Part shown: positions 1 through 6,506 of the stretch, in pieces | Position numbering within the stretch: the first letter of the stretch is position 1 | How the letters are laid out: every line of letters begins with the position of its first letter | Origin: Acidimicrobiia bacterium | GTDB lineage: Bacteria; Actinomycetota; Acidimicrobiia; Spongiisociales; SHLN01 | NCBI GenBank assembly: GCA_030624805.1 | Contig: JAUXJL010000023.1 | Coordinates: forward strand, 1 to 13,548 | Direction of reading: 5' to 3' | Length of the DNA: 13,548 nucleotides | Program-made: the position numbers and the translations under genes | Notes under the pieces: model-generated | What the model was told of the DNA's origin: nothing | The model's input: only the letters and a program-made list of their open reading frames with translations | Database searches by the model: none

Positions 1-1066
1 AAGCAGAGCCGAACGCGACGCCGGAGTCTTCGGTGTGCCCAAAGGTCGAAGACGAGTAGAAGGTTGGGACTGCCACTGGCTCACCGGCACGGGGGTGAAA
101 CGATGGGGCTGTCACGGTCGGGTGATACAAAACGATGCCGGCGGTCGAATCGACGGCATCCAACCAGGCCGGGACCCCCCGGCCCCAGCCGCCGTAGACC
201 TGGTCAACGGTTGAGTCGTACAGCTCGCACCAGCACAAATCCTGGCGCAGCGTGGACCCTTCCGGTGAACCCCGCAGTGCTTGCTTGTTGGCGGCGTAGG
301 ACCGGCCGGCTACTGCCTGTGCAGCCAGTGCCTCGGGGTGCCAGCTGTAGGGCACCTCGAGCAATCCATAGAGATAGGCCTCCATATCGACGTTGACCAC
401 GAGATGGAAACCGGTCGGCGTGTCTCCAGTAGCCGCGTTTGAGCGGATCATCATCGTGCCGCGCGAGTAGCAGCGCTCGCCTGGGTGATCACACGACGGG
501 TCGAGGTTCACAAGGGTGGTGTCGAGCGCCACGGTTGGGAACTCTGACCAGCCGTCCCATTCCATGTCGAAGTCGCATGGTCCGGCCGGCCAACTCGTCG
601 CGGCCACACCGAAGGTGCACCCCTCGGGTGTGAAATCAAAAGTAAGGATGTTGTCGGGACCGGGGAGGACATCGACGGACTCCGCGCCACGAGTGACGGT
701 GACATGATGGGGGTCGGCGCCGAGCGGCCAGATTCGGATTTCCTGATGCGTGAGGTTCTGGTCAATTCCCACCCAGAGTGGACCCTCGTCGCCGATCTGA
801 CCCGCGGCAGGATCGGCGCGGAGGACGGCGAAGTCGACACCCGTGAAATAGGTGTTGAGGATGGTCTGCCAGCTACGGCCCTCGAGCGCCTGACCCTGGG
901 CTCCGTACTGGCTCATGCCGGTGCCATGCCCGAAGCCCCCACCCGTGAAGGTGAAGGTCGGTTCGGTGGGTTCTGCTGCAGCCGCAGTGCCGGGTACGAA
1001 CAGCATCGAGAGGGCAAGCCCGATGCCGAGCCAGCGTCCAGCGCCCGCGGCTAGGAGAGTTCTCAT
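1..1066 (-). CDS. SpoIID/LytB-domain exported cell-wall protein (C-terminus beyond window)
   Basis: The reading frame is open from the ATG at 1066 to the left edge (355 codons seen), so the C-terminus is missing. Residues 1-30 form a signal peptide: charged start, hydrophobic stretch LGIGLALSMLFV, and an AAA-A cleavage region. Residues 42-76 carry the SpoIID-type motif GGGFGHGTGMSQYGAQGQAL followed by ILNTYF. The SpoIID core follows, with GLLEVPYSWHPEALAAQAVA; Glu237 matches the catalytic glutamate of SpoIID lytic transglycosylases. Near the edge, FYSSSTFGHTEDS resembles the family's conserved YYSSSSGGHTE region. Known family role: cleavage of denuded peptidoglycan glycan strands in Bacillus sporulation. 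In non-sporulating actinobacteria a general wall-remodelling role outside the membrane is inferred. Bacillus SpoIID carries the GHGVGMSQ motif at its C-terminus; here it directly follows the signal peptide, which from memory is the common actinobacterial arrangement. The several Cys residues in the exported part could form disulfides. The gene has its own promoter and reads away from the relic behind it. Confidence 0.85.
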   Translation of the reverse strand, partial: MRTLLAAGAGRWLGIGLALSMLFVPGTAAAAEPTEPTFTFTGGGFGHGTGMSQYGAQGQALEGRSWQTILNTYFTGVDFAVLRADPAAGQIGDEGPLWVGIDQNLTHQEIRIWPLGADPHHVTVTRGAESVDVLPGPDNILTFDFTPEGCTFGVAATSWPAGPCDFDMEWDGWSEFPTVALDTTLVNLDPSCDHPGERCYSRGTMMIRSNAATGDTPTGFHLVVNVDMEAYLYGLLEVPYSWHPEALAAQAVAGRSYAANKQALRGSPEGSTLRQDLCWCELYDSTVDQVYGGWGRGVPAWLDAVDSTAGIVLYHPTVTAPSFHPRAGEPVAVPTFYSSSTFGHTEDSGVAFGSA

Positions 1067-1111
1067 ACCAACAATTTCGGCATCTACTCCGCTTCCTTAA
1101 CGCCCGCACCG

Positions 1112-1141
1112 ATTGTATTGGCATCGCGAAAATCATGCCAA
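1112..1141 (-). promoter_or_regulatory. Sigma70-like promoter of the SpoIID-domain gene
   Basis: On the minus strand, TTGGCA (1141-1136) and TACAAT (1117-1112) are separated by 18 bp. They match the TTGACA and TATAAT consensus at 5 of 6 positions each. Transcription would begin near 1105, leaving a leader of about 40 nt before the ATG at 1066. No strong Shine-Dalgarno sits immediately upstream; GGAAGCGGAG lies about 20 nt before the start. This is a pattern match only. Confidence 0.5.
1118..1141. promoter_or_regulatory. Operator-like 7-bp inverted repeat over the promoter
   Basis: TTGGCAT (1118-1124) and ATGCCAA (1135-1141) form a perfect 7-bp inverted repeat with a 10-bp spacer. The outer arm covers the -35 hexamer of the SpoIID-gene promoter and the inner arm abuts its -10. 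A dimeric regulator bound here would block RNA polymerase, so a repressor site is inferred. No regulator gene is present in the window, and a 7-bp repeat could occur by chance. Confidence 0.35.
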
Positions 1142-1226
1142 GCACCAATCCGGTTTCGAGCATTTTGGATCGGGATTCGGCGCGAAAGGTCTGGCTTGGG
1201 CGCTGTTGTCTGAGATTATCGAACAT

Positions 1227-1456
1227 ATGCTCGACAACCTGGAGACCGCCGAGATTCCTCCCGACCTTGTTGGGAACCTCTATTGACAGGGTCAATATTT
1301 CCGGGCACGACCGGGTGCTACGGGTGTGCCAACGGATGGCGTCGCACTATGCGGCCAACGTGTATCAAGACCGTGGATCAAGACCGTGTATCAAGCCATG
1401 GCGCCGGTGTCGACTCGTTGCACGAGATCGACGACGACACCCGATTGGCCACCTAA
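1227..1456 (+). pseudogene. Decayed N-terminal fragment, probably 13E12/DUF222-family (HNH-associated) protein
   Basis: Coding-like sequence runs through all three forward frames in order. Frame one is open from 1101 and reads LSEIIEHMLDNLETAEIPPD, ending at TGA near 1284; an internal ATG is at 1227. Shifting frame there gives IDRVNISGHDRVLRVCQRMA followed by SHYAANVYQD to about 1370. After the 13-bp repeats, the third frame gives SHGAGVDSLHEIDDDTRLAT and a TAA at 1454-1456. The pattern ID..(L/I)SG.DRV followed by R.ASH.AA.VY.D resembles the N-terminal part of actinobacterial DUF222/13E12 proteins, many of which carry a C-terminal HNH nuclease domain. That family assignment is from memory. 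Nothing resembling the rest of such a protein follows, because the rhodanese-MoeB gene begins 40 bp on. Removing one 13-bp unit restores the frame across the repeat, and one further indel near 1275-1284 is needed. An unrelated dead gene remains possible. Confidence 0.5.
1360..1398 (+). repeat. Three tandem 13-bp units inside the relic
   Basis: GTGTATCAAGACC (1360-1372), GTGGATCAAGACC (1373-1385) and GTGTATCAAGCCA (1386-1398) lie head to tail. The unit is not a multiple of three, so a gain of one unit shifts the frame. With two units the surrounding frames join smoothly, pointing to a slippage duplication that broke the gene or followed its loss. Confidence 0.8.
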
Positions 1457-1497
1457 CCGGGCGTGCGGCCGAGCCACGGATTGGGCACCTGAGACTG

Positions 1498-2667
1498 CTA
1501 CTTCCGCCCAACACTTCCGGCGGGTGTGCAGTACTCGTCGTATTCAACAATGCGGGGCGGGGCGGATTCGTCGGCGCAGGCAGGACAGGCCGGATCGCGC
1601 CGAAAGGTGAAACGCCGGAACTCGCCGTCGAGGGCGTCGAACGCCAATAGGGTCCCGATCAGCGGATCACCAATACCCAGAATCAATTTGAGAGCCTCGA
1701 GGGCCTGGATGGAACCAATGATGCCGGGTAGTACCCCAAGTACGCCGGCTTCGGCGCATGAAGGGGCCAGATCAGCCGGTGGGGGAGTCGCCGACAAGCA
1801 GCGGTAGCAGGGACCGCCATAGGGCTGGAAAACTGTGACCTGGCCTTCGAAACGAAACACTGAGCCGTGCACAACCGGGCGCCGGGCGTGTAGCGAGGCG
1901 TCGTTGAGGAGGTATCGAGTTGGGAAGTTGTCGGCACCATCCACAATCACATCGTGGGCGCTTACGAGATCCACGGCGTTGTCGGCCGACAGTCGTTCCT
2001 TGTACGGGACCACATCGACGTCGGGGTTGAGGTTGCGGAGAGTTTCGCGGGCCGACTCCACTTTGGGGCTGCCTAAGCGATCGGTGCCGTGCAGGACCTG
2101 ACGCTGGAGATTCGAAACGTCGACTACGTCGTGATCGATGATGCCAAGGGTGCCGACTCCGGCCGCTGCCAAGTAGAGAGCGGCCGGCGAGCCCAGGCCA
2201 CCGGCACCAACCAACAGGACCCGGGCATCGAGCAAGCGGATTTGTCCGGCTTCCCCGACCTCGGGCAGCAGAAGGTGTCGGCTGTAGCGGCTGCGCTGGT
2301 CACCTCGCAGGGTCAGCGGAGTGTCCCATTGCCGCCCTTCGCGTTTCCACCGCTCAACCCCGCCCGCCAGGGAGCTGACGTTTGTGAAGCCGAGACCTTC
2401 CAGCGAATCGGCTGCCAGGGCGGAACGCTCGCCCACCCCGCAGTAGAGAATGATCTCGGTATCAGGATTGGGGACTCGGGATGCGATCGTGCTTTCGATC
2501 ACGCCCCTGGGAATGTGAGCGGCGCCGGCGATCGCTCCCGTCACGTATTCGTCACTCTCCCGCACGTCGATGAAGACCGCCCGACCGAGGGCGGCTTCGG
2601 CTGGTTCAGGTGTCACCTCGGTGATTCGCTCCCGGGCGGCTGCAACAAGTTCTTTGAACGTCGGCAT
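1498..2667 (-). CDS. moeB: Rhodanese-MoeB/ThiF fusion: E1-like sulfur-carrier adenylyltransferase/sulfurtransferase
   Basis: Predicted cytoplasmic enzyme that would adenylate the C-terminal Gly-Gly of a sulfur-carrier protein (MoaD or ThiS/CysO type) and pass sulfur to it, for molybdopterin, thiamine or cysteine synthesis. Residues 1-115 are a rhodanese domain: VFIDVRESDEY and active-site loop YCGVGER with Cys76. Residues 125-370 are a ThiF/MoeB domain: nucleotide loop GAGGLGS (154-160), IDHDVVDVSNLQRQ, and DGADNFPTR. Two zinc pairs are visible, PCYRC (Cys287, Cys290) and CPAC (Cys361, Cys364), plus CAEAGVLGVLPG with Cys304. The 389-residue length fits the two-domain MoeZ-type class, but MoeZ carries its rhodanese at the C-terminus and here it is N-terminal. 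The start is an ATG without an obvious Shine-Dalgarno. The gene stands alone, with no cofactor-pathway neighbour, so the carrier served cannot be read from context. Family is confident; pathway is not. Confidence 0.92.
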   Translation of the reverse strand: MPTFKELVAAARERITEVTPEPAEAALGRAVFIDVRESDEYVTGAIAGAAHIPRGVIESTIASRVPNPDTEIILYCGVGERSALAADSLEGLGFTNVSSLAGGVERWKREGRQWDTPLTLRGDQRSRYSRHLLLPEVGEAGQIRLLDARVLLVGAGGLGSPAALYLAAAGVGTLGIIDHDVVDVSNLQRQVLHGTDRLGSPKVESARETLRNLNPDVDVVPYKERLSADNAVDLVSAHDVIVDGADNFPTRYLLNDASLHARRPVVHGSVFRFEGQVTVFQPYGGPCYRCLSATPPPADLAPSCAEAGVLGVLPGIIGSIQALEALKLILGIGDPLIGTLLAFDALDGEFRRFTFRRDPACPACADESAPPRIVEYDEYCTPAGSVGRK

Positions 2668-2801
2668 GGGGAGCAGTGTATTCCGTCCCGAGAAACAGGG
2701 CGGCCTGCCATCGCAGGCAATAGTCGGTAGGGATAGGGGCTCGCCCGCTTATTGCCTACTATCCGTCTCAACCATTTCTTTCGCCTATTAGATCCTATAC
2801 A

Positions 2802-2831
2802 TTGACACTACATCCCTTTAGATGGTATTCA
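2802..2831 (+). promoter_or_regulatory. Possible promoter giving a leaderless transcript
   Basis: A perfect TTGACA (2802-2807) is followed after 18 bp by TATTCA (2826-2831), a weak -10. The surrounding 2750-2830 stretch is clearly more AT-rich than its neighbours. Transcription would start about 7 nt later, almost exactly at the ATG at 2839. That implies a leaderless mRNA, a common actinobacterial mode and consistent with the lack of a Shine-Dalgarno. Confidence 0.35.
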
Positions 2832-2838
2832 TGGCGTA

Positions 2839-3333
2839 ATGCGGTCTGCAGCACCACGTCGAAATGTTCGTCCTCCCATTCCGGTGGCTGGTGCTGCAGA
2901 CCGCAGCCCCGTCGCCAGCCCTCGCCCTGCTCGTCCTCCCATTGCTCGTCCTCCCATTGCTCGTCCTCCCATTCCGATGCCTGGTGCTGCAGACCGCAGC
3001 CCCGTTGCCAGCCCTCGGCCCACGGTCAAAAGACGAGCCATGGTTCGACCTCACTTGTGGACCGCACCGGGCGGCTACCCGGCCCGTCACGAATACGTTC
3101 GCCGGTATTGGACGGCGGCTCTAGGCCCGGGCGCCGTCGCAGACTTGCTGCGGCTGGTACAGGCGGCCAAGCGGCGCCGGTCGATTCGGCGCCCACTCAG
3201 TCTTGCCACCCTCGCTCGTGTCGGTCTCGTGGTCGAGCAAGAGTCCCGTTTGTATGTGAGGTCGACCGTGCCACCGGTGCCACCCGAACTCTGGCCTCGA
3301 CTTACCCCTCAACTCAGGAGAGAGCTCACCTAG
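2839..3333 (+). CDS. Unrecognised protein with proline-rich repeat N-terminus and basic helical C-terminus
   Basis: Length is 164 residues from the ATG at 2839. Residues 1-65 are low-complexity and Pro/Ala/Arg-rich: two copies of GAADRSPVASPRP flank RPPIA units, all encoded by DNA repeats whose 15- and 93-nt periods keep frame. Residues 68-164 look like a normal folded segment: HLWTAPGGYPARHEYVRRYW, then a helical stretch GPGAVADLLRLVQAAKRRRS, then PLSLATLARVGLVVEQ and a proline-rich tail ending in LRREL. No signal peptide, membrane segment or known catalytic motif is visible; the basic helix could contact nucleic acid, but that is speculation. An internal in-frame ATG at 3040 would give a 97-residue protein without the repeats and may be the ancestral start. 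The stop overlaps that of the convergent downstream gene. I do not recognise the family and assign no function. Confidence 0.6.
   Translation: MRSAAPRRNVRPPIPVAGAADRSPVASPRPARPPIARPPIARPPIPMPGAADRSPVASPRPTVKRRAMVRPHLWTAPGGYPARHEYVRRYWTAALGPGAVADLLRLVQAAKRRRSIRRPLSLATLARVGLVVEQESRLYVRSTVPPVPPELWPRLTPQLRRELT
2840..2905 (+). repeat. 17-bp perfect inverted repeat at the start codon
   Basis: Bases 2840-2856 (TGCGGTCTGCAGCACCA) are the exact reverse complement of 2889-2905, with a 32-nt loop. The left arm begins at the second base of the ATG at 2839. A second exact copy of the right arm lies at 2982-2998, so the 5' end could pair with either. In RNA the stem would bury the start codon. Confidence 0.85.
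2868..3017 (+). repeat. Nested direct repeats: 57-bp duplication flanking 15-bp tandem units
   Basis: A segment at 2868-2924 recurs at 2961-3017, offset by 93 bp, with three mismatches. Between and overlapping the copies, TCGTCCTCCCATTGC occurs at 2931-2945 and 2946-2960, with a one-base variant at 2961-2975 and the same start again at 2868. Both periods are multiples of three, so the reading frame of the 2839 gene survives unit gain or loss. Confidence 0.85.
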
Positions 3334-3842
3334 CTGTCTGGGGCGCGGTTCCGGCCTCGGCTAACGGCCGCACAGCCGAGTGCCACAAGGGCAGCACCGA
3401 CCAGGGTGACCGGTGAGCTCAACAGGGAGCTATCGGGGGACGTAACAACTTCGAGATCGATGAAATCTGTATAGATCTCGTCGATCCCGTCCCGATGAGC
3501 CAGGTGAGGGAATGACCACAACCTCCACCGGCCCTCGGTGGGAAATACCACCTCACCCGCGTAGACGTTCGGACCTACTCTTCGCAAGGAAACGGGAACC
3601 TCCTCTGACAACCTCAACGTCCCTGCCGGAAAGGCTCCGACGAGTCCATCGATCTGCTCGGCCAGGTCGTCACTCATCGTGCGGTCACCAAATCGGACAG
3701 TCACTTGGAGGCGCTCACCCACGATCGGGGACCCATCCGATACCTCGATCACAAACCGCGGGGTCTTGGCCAATGCGGTGCCGGGTGCCAATACCCACAA
3801 CAGAGTCACTAGGACACCAAACAGTTTCCCGGCGGCTATCAC
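3330..3842 (-). CDS. Small exported protein with C-terminal membrane anchor, in operon with class A PBP
   Basis: The frame is open further upstream into the PBP gene, but the GTG at 3842 is the best start: GGGCGGGG lies just ahead, and the first 25 residues then form a clean signal peptide (AAGKLFGVLVTLLWV, cleavage after ALA). The mature part (about residues 26-135) looks beta-rich: FVIEVSDGSPIVGERLQVTV, a middle section, then a final EGRWRLWSFPHLAHRD stretch. A hydrophobic segment at about 142-160 (SPVTLVGAALVALGCAAV) is followed by SRGRNR, giving an outside-facing domain held by a C-terminal anchor. The architecture resembles exported Ig-like/YtkA-like sandwiches, but no family is certain. 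The gene begins 28 nt after the PBP stop on the same strand, so co-transcription and a wall-related role are inferred. Its TAG overlaps the convergent gene's TAG. Confidence 0.72.
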   Translation of the reverse strand: MIAAGKLFGVLVTLLWVLAPGTALAKTPRFVIEVSDGSPIVGERLQVTVRFGDRTMSDDLAEQIDGLVGAFPAGTLRLSEEVPVSLRRVGPNVYAGEVVFPTEGRWRLWSFPHLAHRDGIDEIYTDFIDLEVVTSPDSSLLSSPVTLVGAALVALGCAAVSRGRNRAPDS

Positions 3843-3870
3843 CTGGCCCCGCCCGCGGACGAGAGCTCGC

Positions 3871-6432
3871 TTAGCCGTCCGGGGCACGGCCGATAAAGAT
3901 GGTGACGAAATCATCGGCGCCCACTTCGGTTCCAGGTGGCGGGCTCGTGAAGATGATCTTCCCCCACGCCTCTTCATCAGAGACCACGAACTCCGGAATA
4001 AGCGCCACGAGAATCTCGGTCTCGGCCGCCAGATTCGCCATGACGAGGTTGGCTTCGGTGCGGGTGAGGTTCCGGAGGTCGGGCAACGGGAAGGTGGGTG
4101 GCTCGCCGGTCGACACTTCCATGAACACTGCACCGTTGTGGCTCAGCTTTGCTCCCGGGTCCGGCGTTTGACTGACGATGGTGCCCATTGGCTCGAGCGA
4201 TGCCACCTCCTCGAAGACGGGACGGAGGTGGGCGAAATACACGAGCTGGCCGGCTGCTTTCTCGGTGATGAGAGGATCCTCTAGGACATCGGGCACCTCG
4301 GTCGACGGGACCACGTAGAACTTGCTCGATCCCGGCGGGATGGGCGGGAAATCCTCAGGGGGCACGTCCGCCAGGAACTCGGTCATGAACTCCTTCCAGA
4401 TGGGGACGGGGACGCTCGAACCGAACACCCGGCTGTACGTTTGACCGTTGATGGTGATGTTGGTCATGGGGATCTGGGCGTCTGCGTATCCCACCCACAC
4501 GGCTGTGGAGTACTGGGGAACGTAGCCGACGAACCAGGCGTCGCGGAAGCTCTGGTTGGTCCCCGTCTTGCCTGCTTGCGGCCGTCCTATGTTGGCCCCG
4601 TTGCCGGTGGCGCCCGGAACCGACACCACCTTCTTCATCGTGTTGACGACCACCGCTGCCAGCGTCTCGTCGAGCACTTGCTCGGTCTCCGGCGCGGCCT
4701 CGTACAGCACCGTGCCCTCTTCATCCGTGATGCGCTGGATCAGGTAGGGCTCGTTCCTGGTGCCATAGTTGGCGATGGTCGAGTAGGCGGCCGCCATGTC
4801 GAGCGGGCTCACTTCACCGGCGCCGAGAGCCAATGAAAACACGAGAGGGAGCTCGGAGGCGACCCCGAGCCGGTTGGCTACGTCTGCCATCGCTTCGGGG
4901 CCGACTTCGACACCTACCTGGGCGAAGGTCGGGTTGGTCGAGAAGTAGGTGGAGGCCTCGAGGTTGCGGAGTCCGCCCCCTGCTCGACCGCCCCTGACGG
5001 TCCACGTTTTCCCCCCACTGTCGCCACAGACAACTTCGCATTCGATTACAAGCGGAGACGATATGTTCCAATACGAGTTGAGGCTGCCACCCTGCTCTAA
5101 GTAGGCGATGAGAGCAAACGGCTTGGCCGCCGAACCGGGCTGGCGCTGCCCCTCGGTTGCCAGGTTGTAGTCGCGTTGTCCCGCCTCGATGTCCTCTCCG
5201 AAATCGAGGCCGCCGGCCATGACCTTGATCGCGCCGGTGCCGTTCTCGACGGTGGTGATGGCTCCGGTGGGGGCCGCAGCGCCCGTAGGTGACACGGGCA
5301 GCCAGCTGCGGAGGATCTCGTTTGCGCGGGTCTGGAAGTGGAAGTCGACGGTGGTCGTAATCACAAGACCACCCTTGAGGCGGGACGTGAGCTCGCATTC
5401 GACGTCGTCGGCCGGGCAACCGAAGATGGCAATGAGCCGGTCCTCGGGAGTAGTGCCGAGCACGGCATCGAACTTGGGATCGTTGAGCAACGAGCCGACG
5501 GCCGAGATCCGAACGAGCTCGGCGGGTTCGGGGAAGTTCTGATGTGGGATTATCGACGCCGCCAGAGGGATGGATGCCGCCGCCTCGGCCTCACCCTCGG
5601 TGATCTGGCCCATTTCGACCATCTCGTCTAACACGCTGACCCGGCGCTCCTCAACCAACTCCTGACCGGTGAGCCCACTCTCGTTGGGAGTTCTGTCTCG
5701 AGGGTCGTACAGGGACGGGTTGCGGATGGCGGTCGCCAGGGCGGCTGCTTCGCCGACTGAAAGCTCAGCCAGCTCCCGGCCGTAATACTCGAGGCCGGCG
5801 GCCCGAATGCCGTACGCGTTCCAGCCGAAGTACACCGAGTTGAGATAGAACTCGAGGATGGCGTCCTTGGAGTACTTGCGCTCCATTTCGGCCGCCCAGG
5901 CGATCTCGGCGATTTTGCGCTGGACGGTCTTCTCTTTGCCATCGATGCCGAGGTTGCGCACGACCTGCTGGGTGATCGTGGATCCACCCTGGATGGAGGT
6001 TCCTCGAACGGTGGCGACTGCCGCTCGAAGTGTTGACTCGAAGTCGGCACCGCGGTGGGCATAGAAATCCCCATCCTCCGCCGCCAGGATGGCTCCCTTG
6101 ACGTGCTCGGGGATCTCCTCGATCGGCACCGGAAGGCTTCCCCGAAGCGAGAGCTCCGCCAACTGCACTCCATCGGCAGAGAAAAGTGTCGATAGTCGGC
6201 TCAAATTGGGGAACTCCGGGATGCCGGCCGCGTTGGTTTCGGGGATCAAGGTGTCGTCGACCCAGTCATAGGCCTTGGCCGACGGATTGGTCGAGAGAAA
6301 CGTGAACAGGCCGACCCAGGCACCCATTAGCACACCGGCCACCAGCAAGATGGCTAAGGCGGGCACGAGCCGGGTGCGGCGCTCGCGCCACTCGACCTGG
6401 TGAATGGATGGTTCGGGGTTTGGCAAACTCAT
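3871..6432 (-). CDS. Class A penicillin-binding protein (GT51 + transpeptidase + two PASTA domains)
   Basis: Bifunctional peptidoglycan synthase: polymerises lipid II into glycan strands and cross-links the stem peptides outside the membrane. Residues 23-46 form the single N-terminal membrane anchor. The GT51 domain (about 85-290) shows AAEDGDFYAHRG with catalytic Glu119, GGSTITQQVVRN, and RKYSKDAILEFYLNSVYFG. The transpeptidase domain (about 380-690) shows all three penicillin-binding motifs: SAAK with nucleophile Ser434, STN (498-500) and KTGT (622-625). Residues 710-850 form two PASTA-like repeats, each ending in a Q/SPxPG-type motif (QTPDPG, SPPPGTEV), as in mycobacterial PonA2-type proteins; PASTA domains are proposed to sense wall fragments. 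Cys339/Cys346 and Cys465/Cys469 are exported and may pair. Length 853 is normal for the class. The gene is divergent from the mutase with a 74-bp gap and leads a two-gene unit with the small anchored protein. Confidence 0.96.
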   Translation of the reverse strand: MSLPNPEPSIHQVEWRERRTRLVPALAILLVAGVLMGAWVGLFTFLSTNPSAKAYDWVDDTLIPETNAAGIPEFPNLSRLSTLFSADGVQLAELSLRGSLPVPIEEIPEHVKGAILAAEDGDFYAHRGADFESTLRAAVATVRGTSIQGGSTITQQVVRNLGIDGKEKTVQRKIAEIAWAAEMERKYSKDAILEFYLNSVYFGWNAYGIRAAGLEYYGRELAELSVGEAAALATAIRNPSLYDPRDRTPNESGLTGQELVEERRVSVLDEMVEMGQITEGEAEAAASIPLAASIIPHQNFPEPAELVRISAVGSLLNDPKFDAVLGTTPEDRLIAIFGCPADDVECELTSRLKGGLVITTTVDFHFQTRANEILRSWLPVSPTGAAAPTGAITTVENGTGAIKVMAGGLDFGEDIEAGQRDYNLATEGQRQPGSAAKPFALIAYLEQGGSLNSYWNISSPLVIECEVVCGDSGGKTWTVRGGRAGGGLRNLEASTYFSTNPTFAQVGVEVGPEAMADVANRLGVASELPLVFSLALGAGEVSPLDMAAAYSTIANYGTRNEPYLIQRITDEEGTVLYEAAPETEQVLDETLAAVVVNTMKKVVSVPGATGNGANIGRPQAGKTGTNQSFRDAWFVGYVPQYSTAVWVGYADAQIPMTNITINGQTYSRVFGSSVPVPIWKEFMTEFLADVPPEDFPPIPPGSSKFYVVPSTEVPDVLEDPLITEKAAGQLVYFAHLRPVFEEVASLEPMGTIVSQTPDPGAKLSHNGAVFMEVSTGEPPTFPLPDLRNLTRTEANLVMANLAAETEILVALIPEFVVSDEEAWGKIIFTSPPPGTEVGADDFVTIFIGRAPDG

Positions 6433-6506
6433 GTGGATGTTGGAGCGTATGAGGCACCGGATTGGTTCCAGGTACTATCTGCGCGCAGCCAGCATAAACC
6501 CGAGCC
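6433..6506. promoter_or_regulatory. Divergent intergenic region (PBP / mutase), weak promoter signals
   Basis: These 74 bp must carry start signals for both genes. Toward the mutase, TACTAT (6473-6478) fits an actinobacterial TANNNT -10 element, with no convincing -35. Toward the PBP, TACGCT on the minus strand (6449-6444) is a weaker candidate. Neither gene has a strong Shine-Dalgarno. Confidence 0.25.

Noticed and set aside
1135..1650. A single long plus-strand gene across the relic and the 3' end of the MoeB gene.
   Set aside because: Its second half is antisense to the well-supported MoeB C-terminus, and its protein-like portion covers only part of the frame, consistent with decay.
2703..2718. 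Small hairpin GCCTGC-CATC-GCAGGC in the moeB leader.
   Set aside because: A 6-bp stem in a GC-rich genome, no U-tract, and it lies upstream of rather than after a gene; not enough for a terminator or riboswitch.
2868..3017. CRISPR array or phage repeat cluster.
   Set aside because: Units are short, directly abutting or overlapping, lack unique spacers, and have no cas genes nearby.
2829..3041. Minus-strand frame with MGGRA and GLATGLRSAAP repeats over the repeat region.
   Set aside because: It is the antisense reading of the DNA repeats; any frame of these repeats looks periodic. The plus frame continues into a normal-looking C-terminal domain and this one does not.
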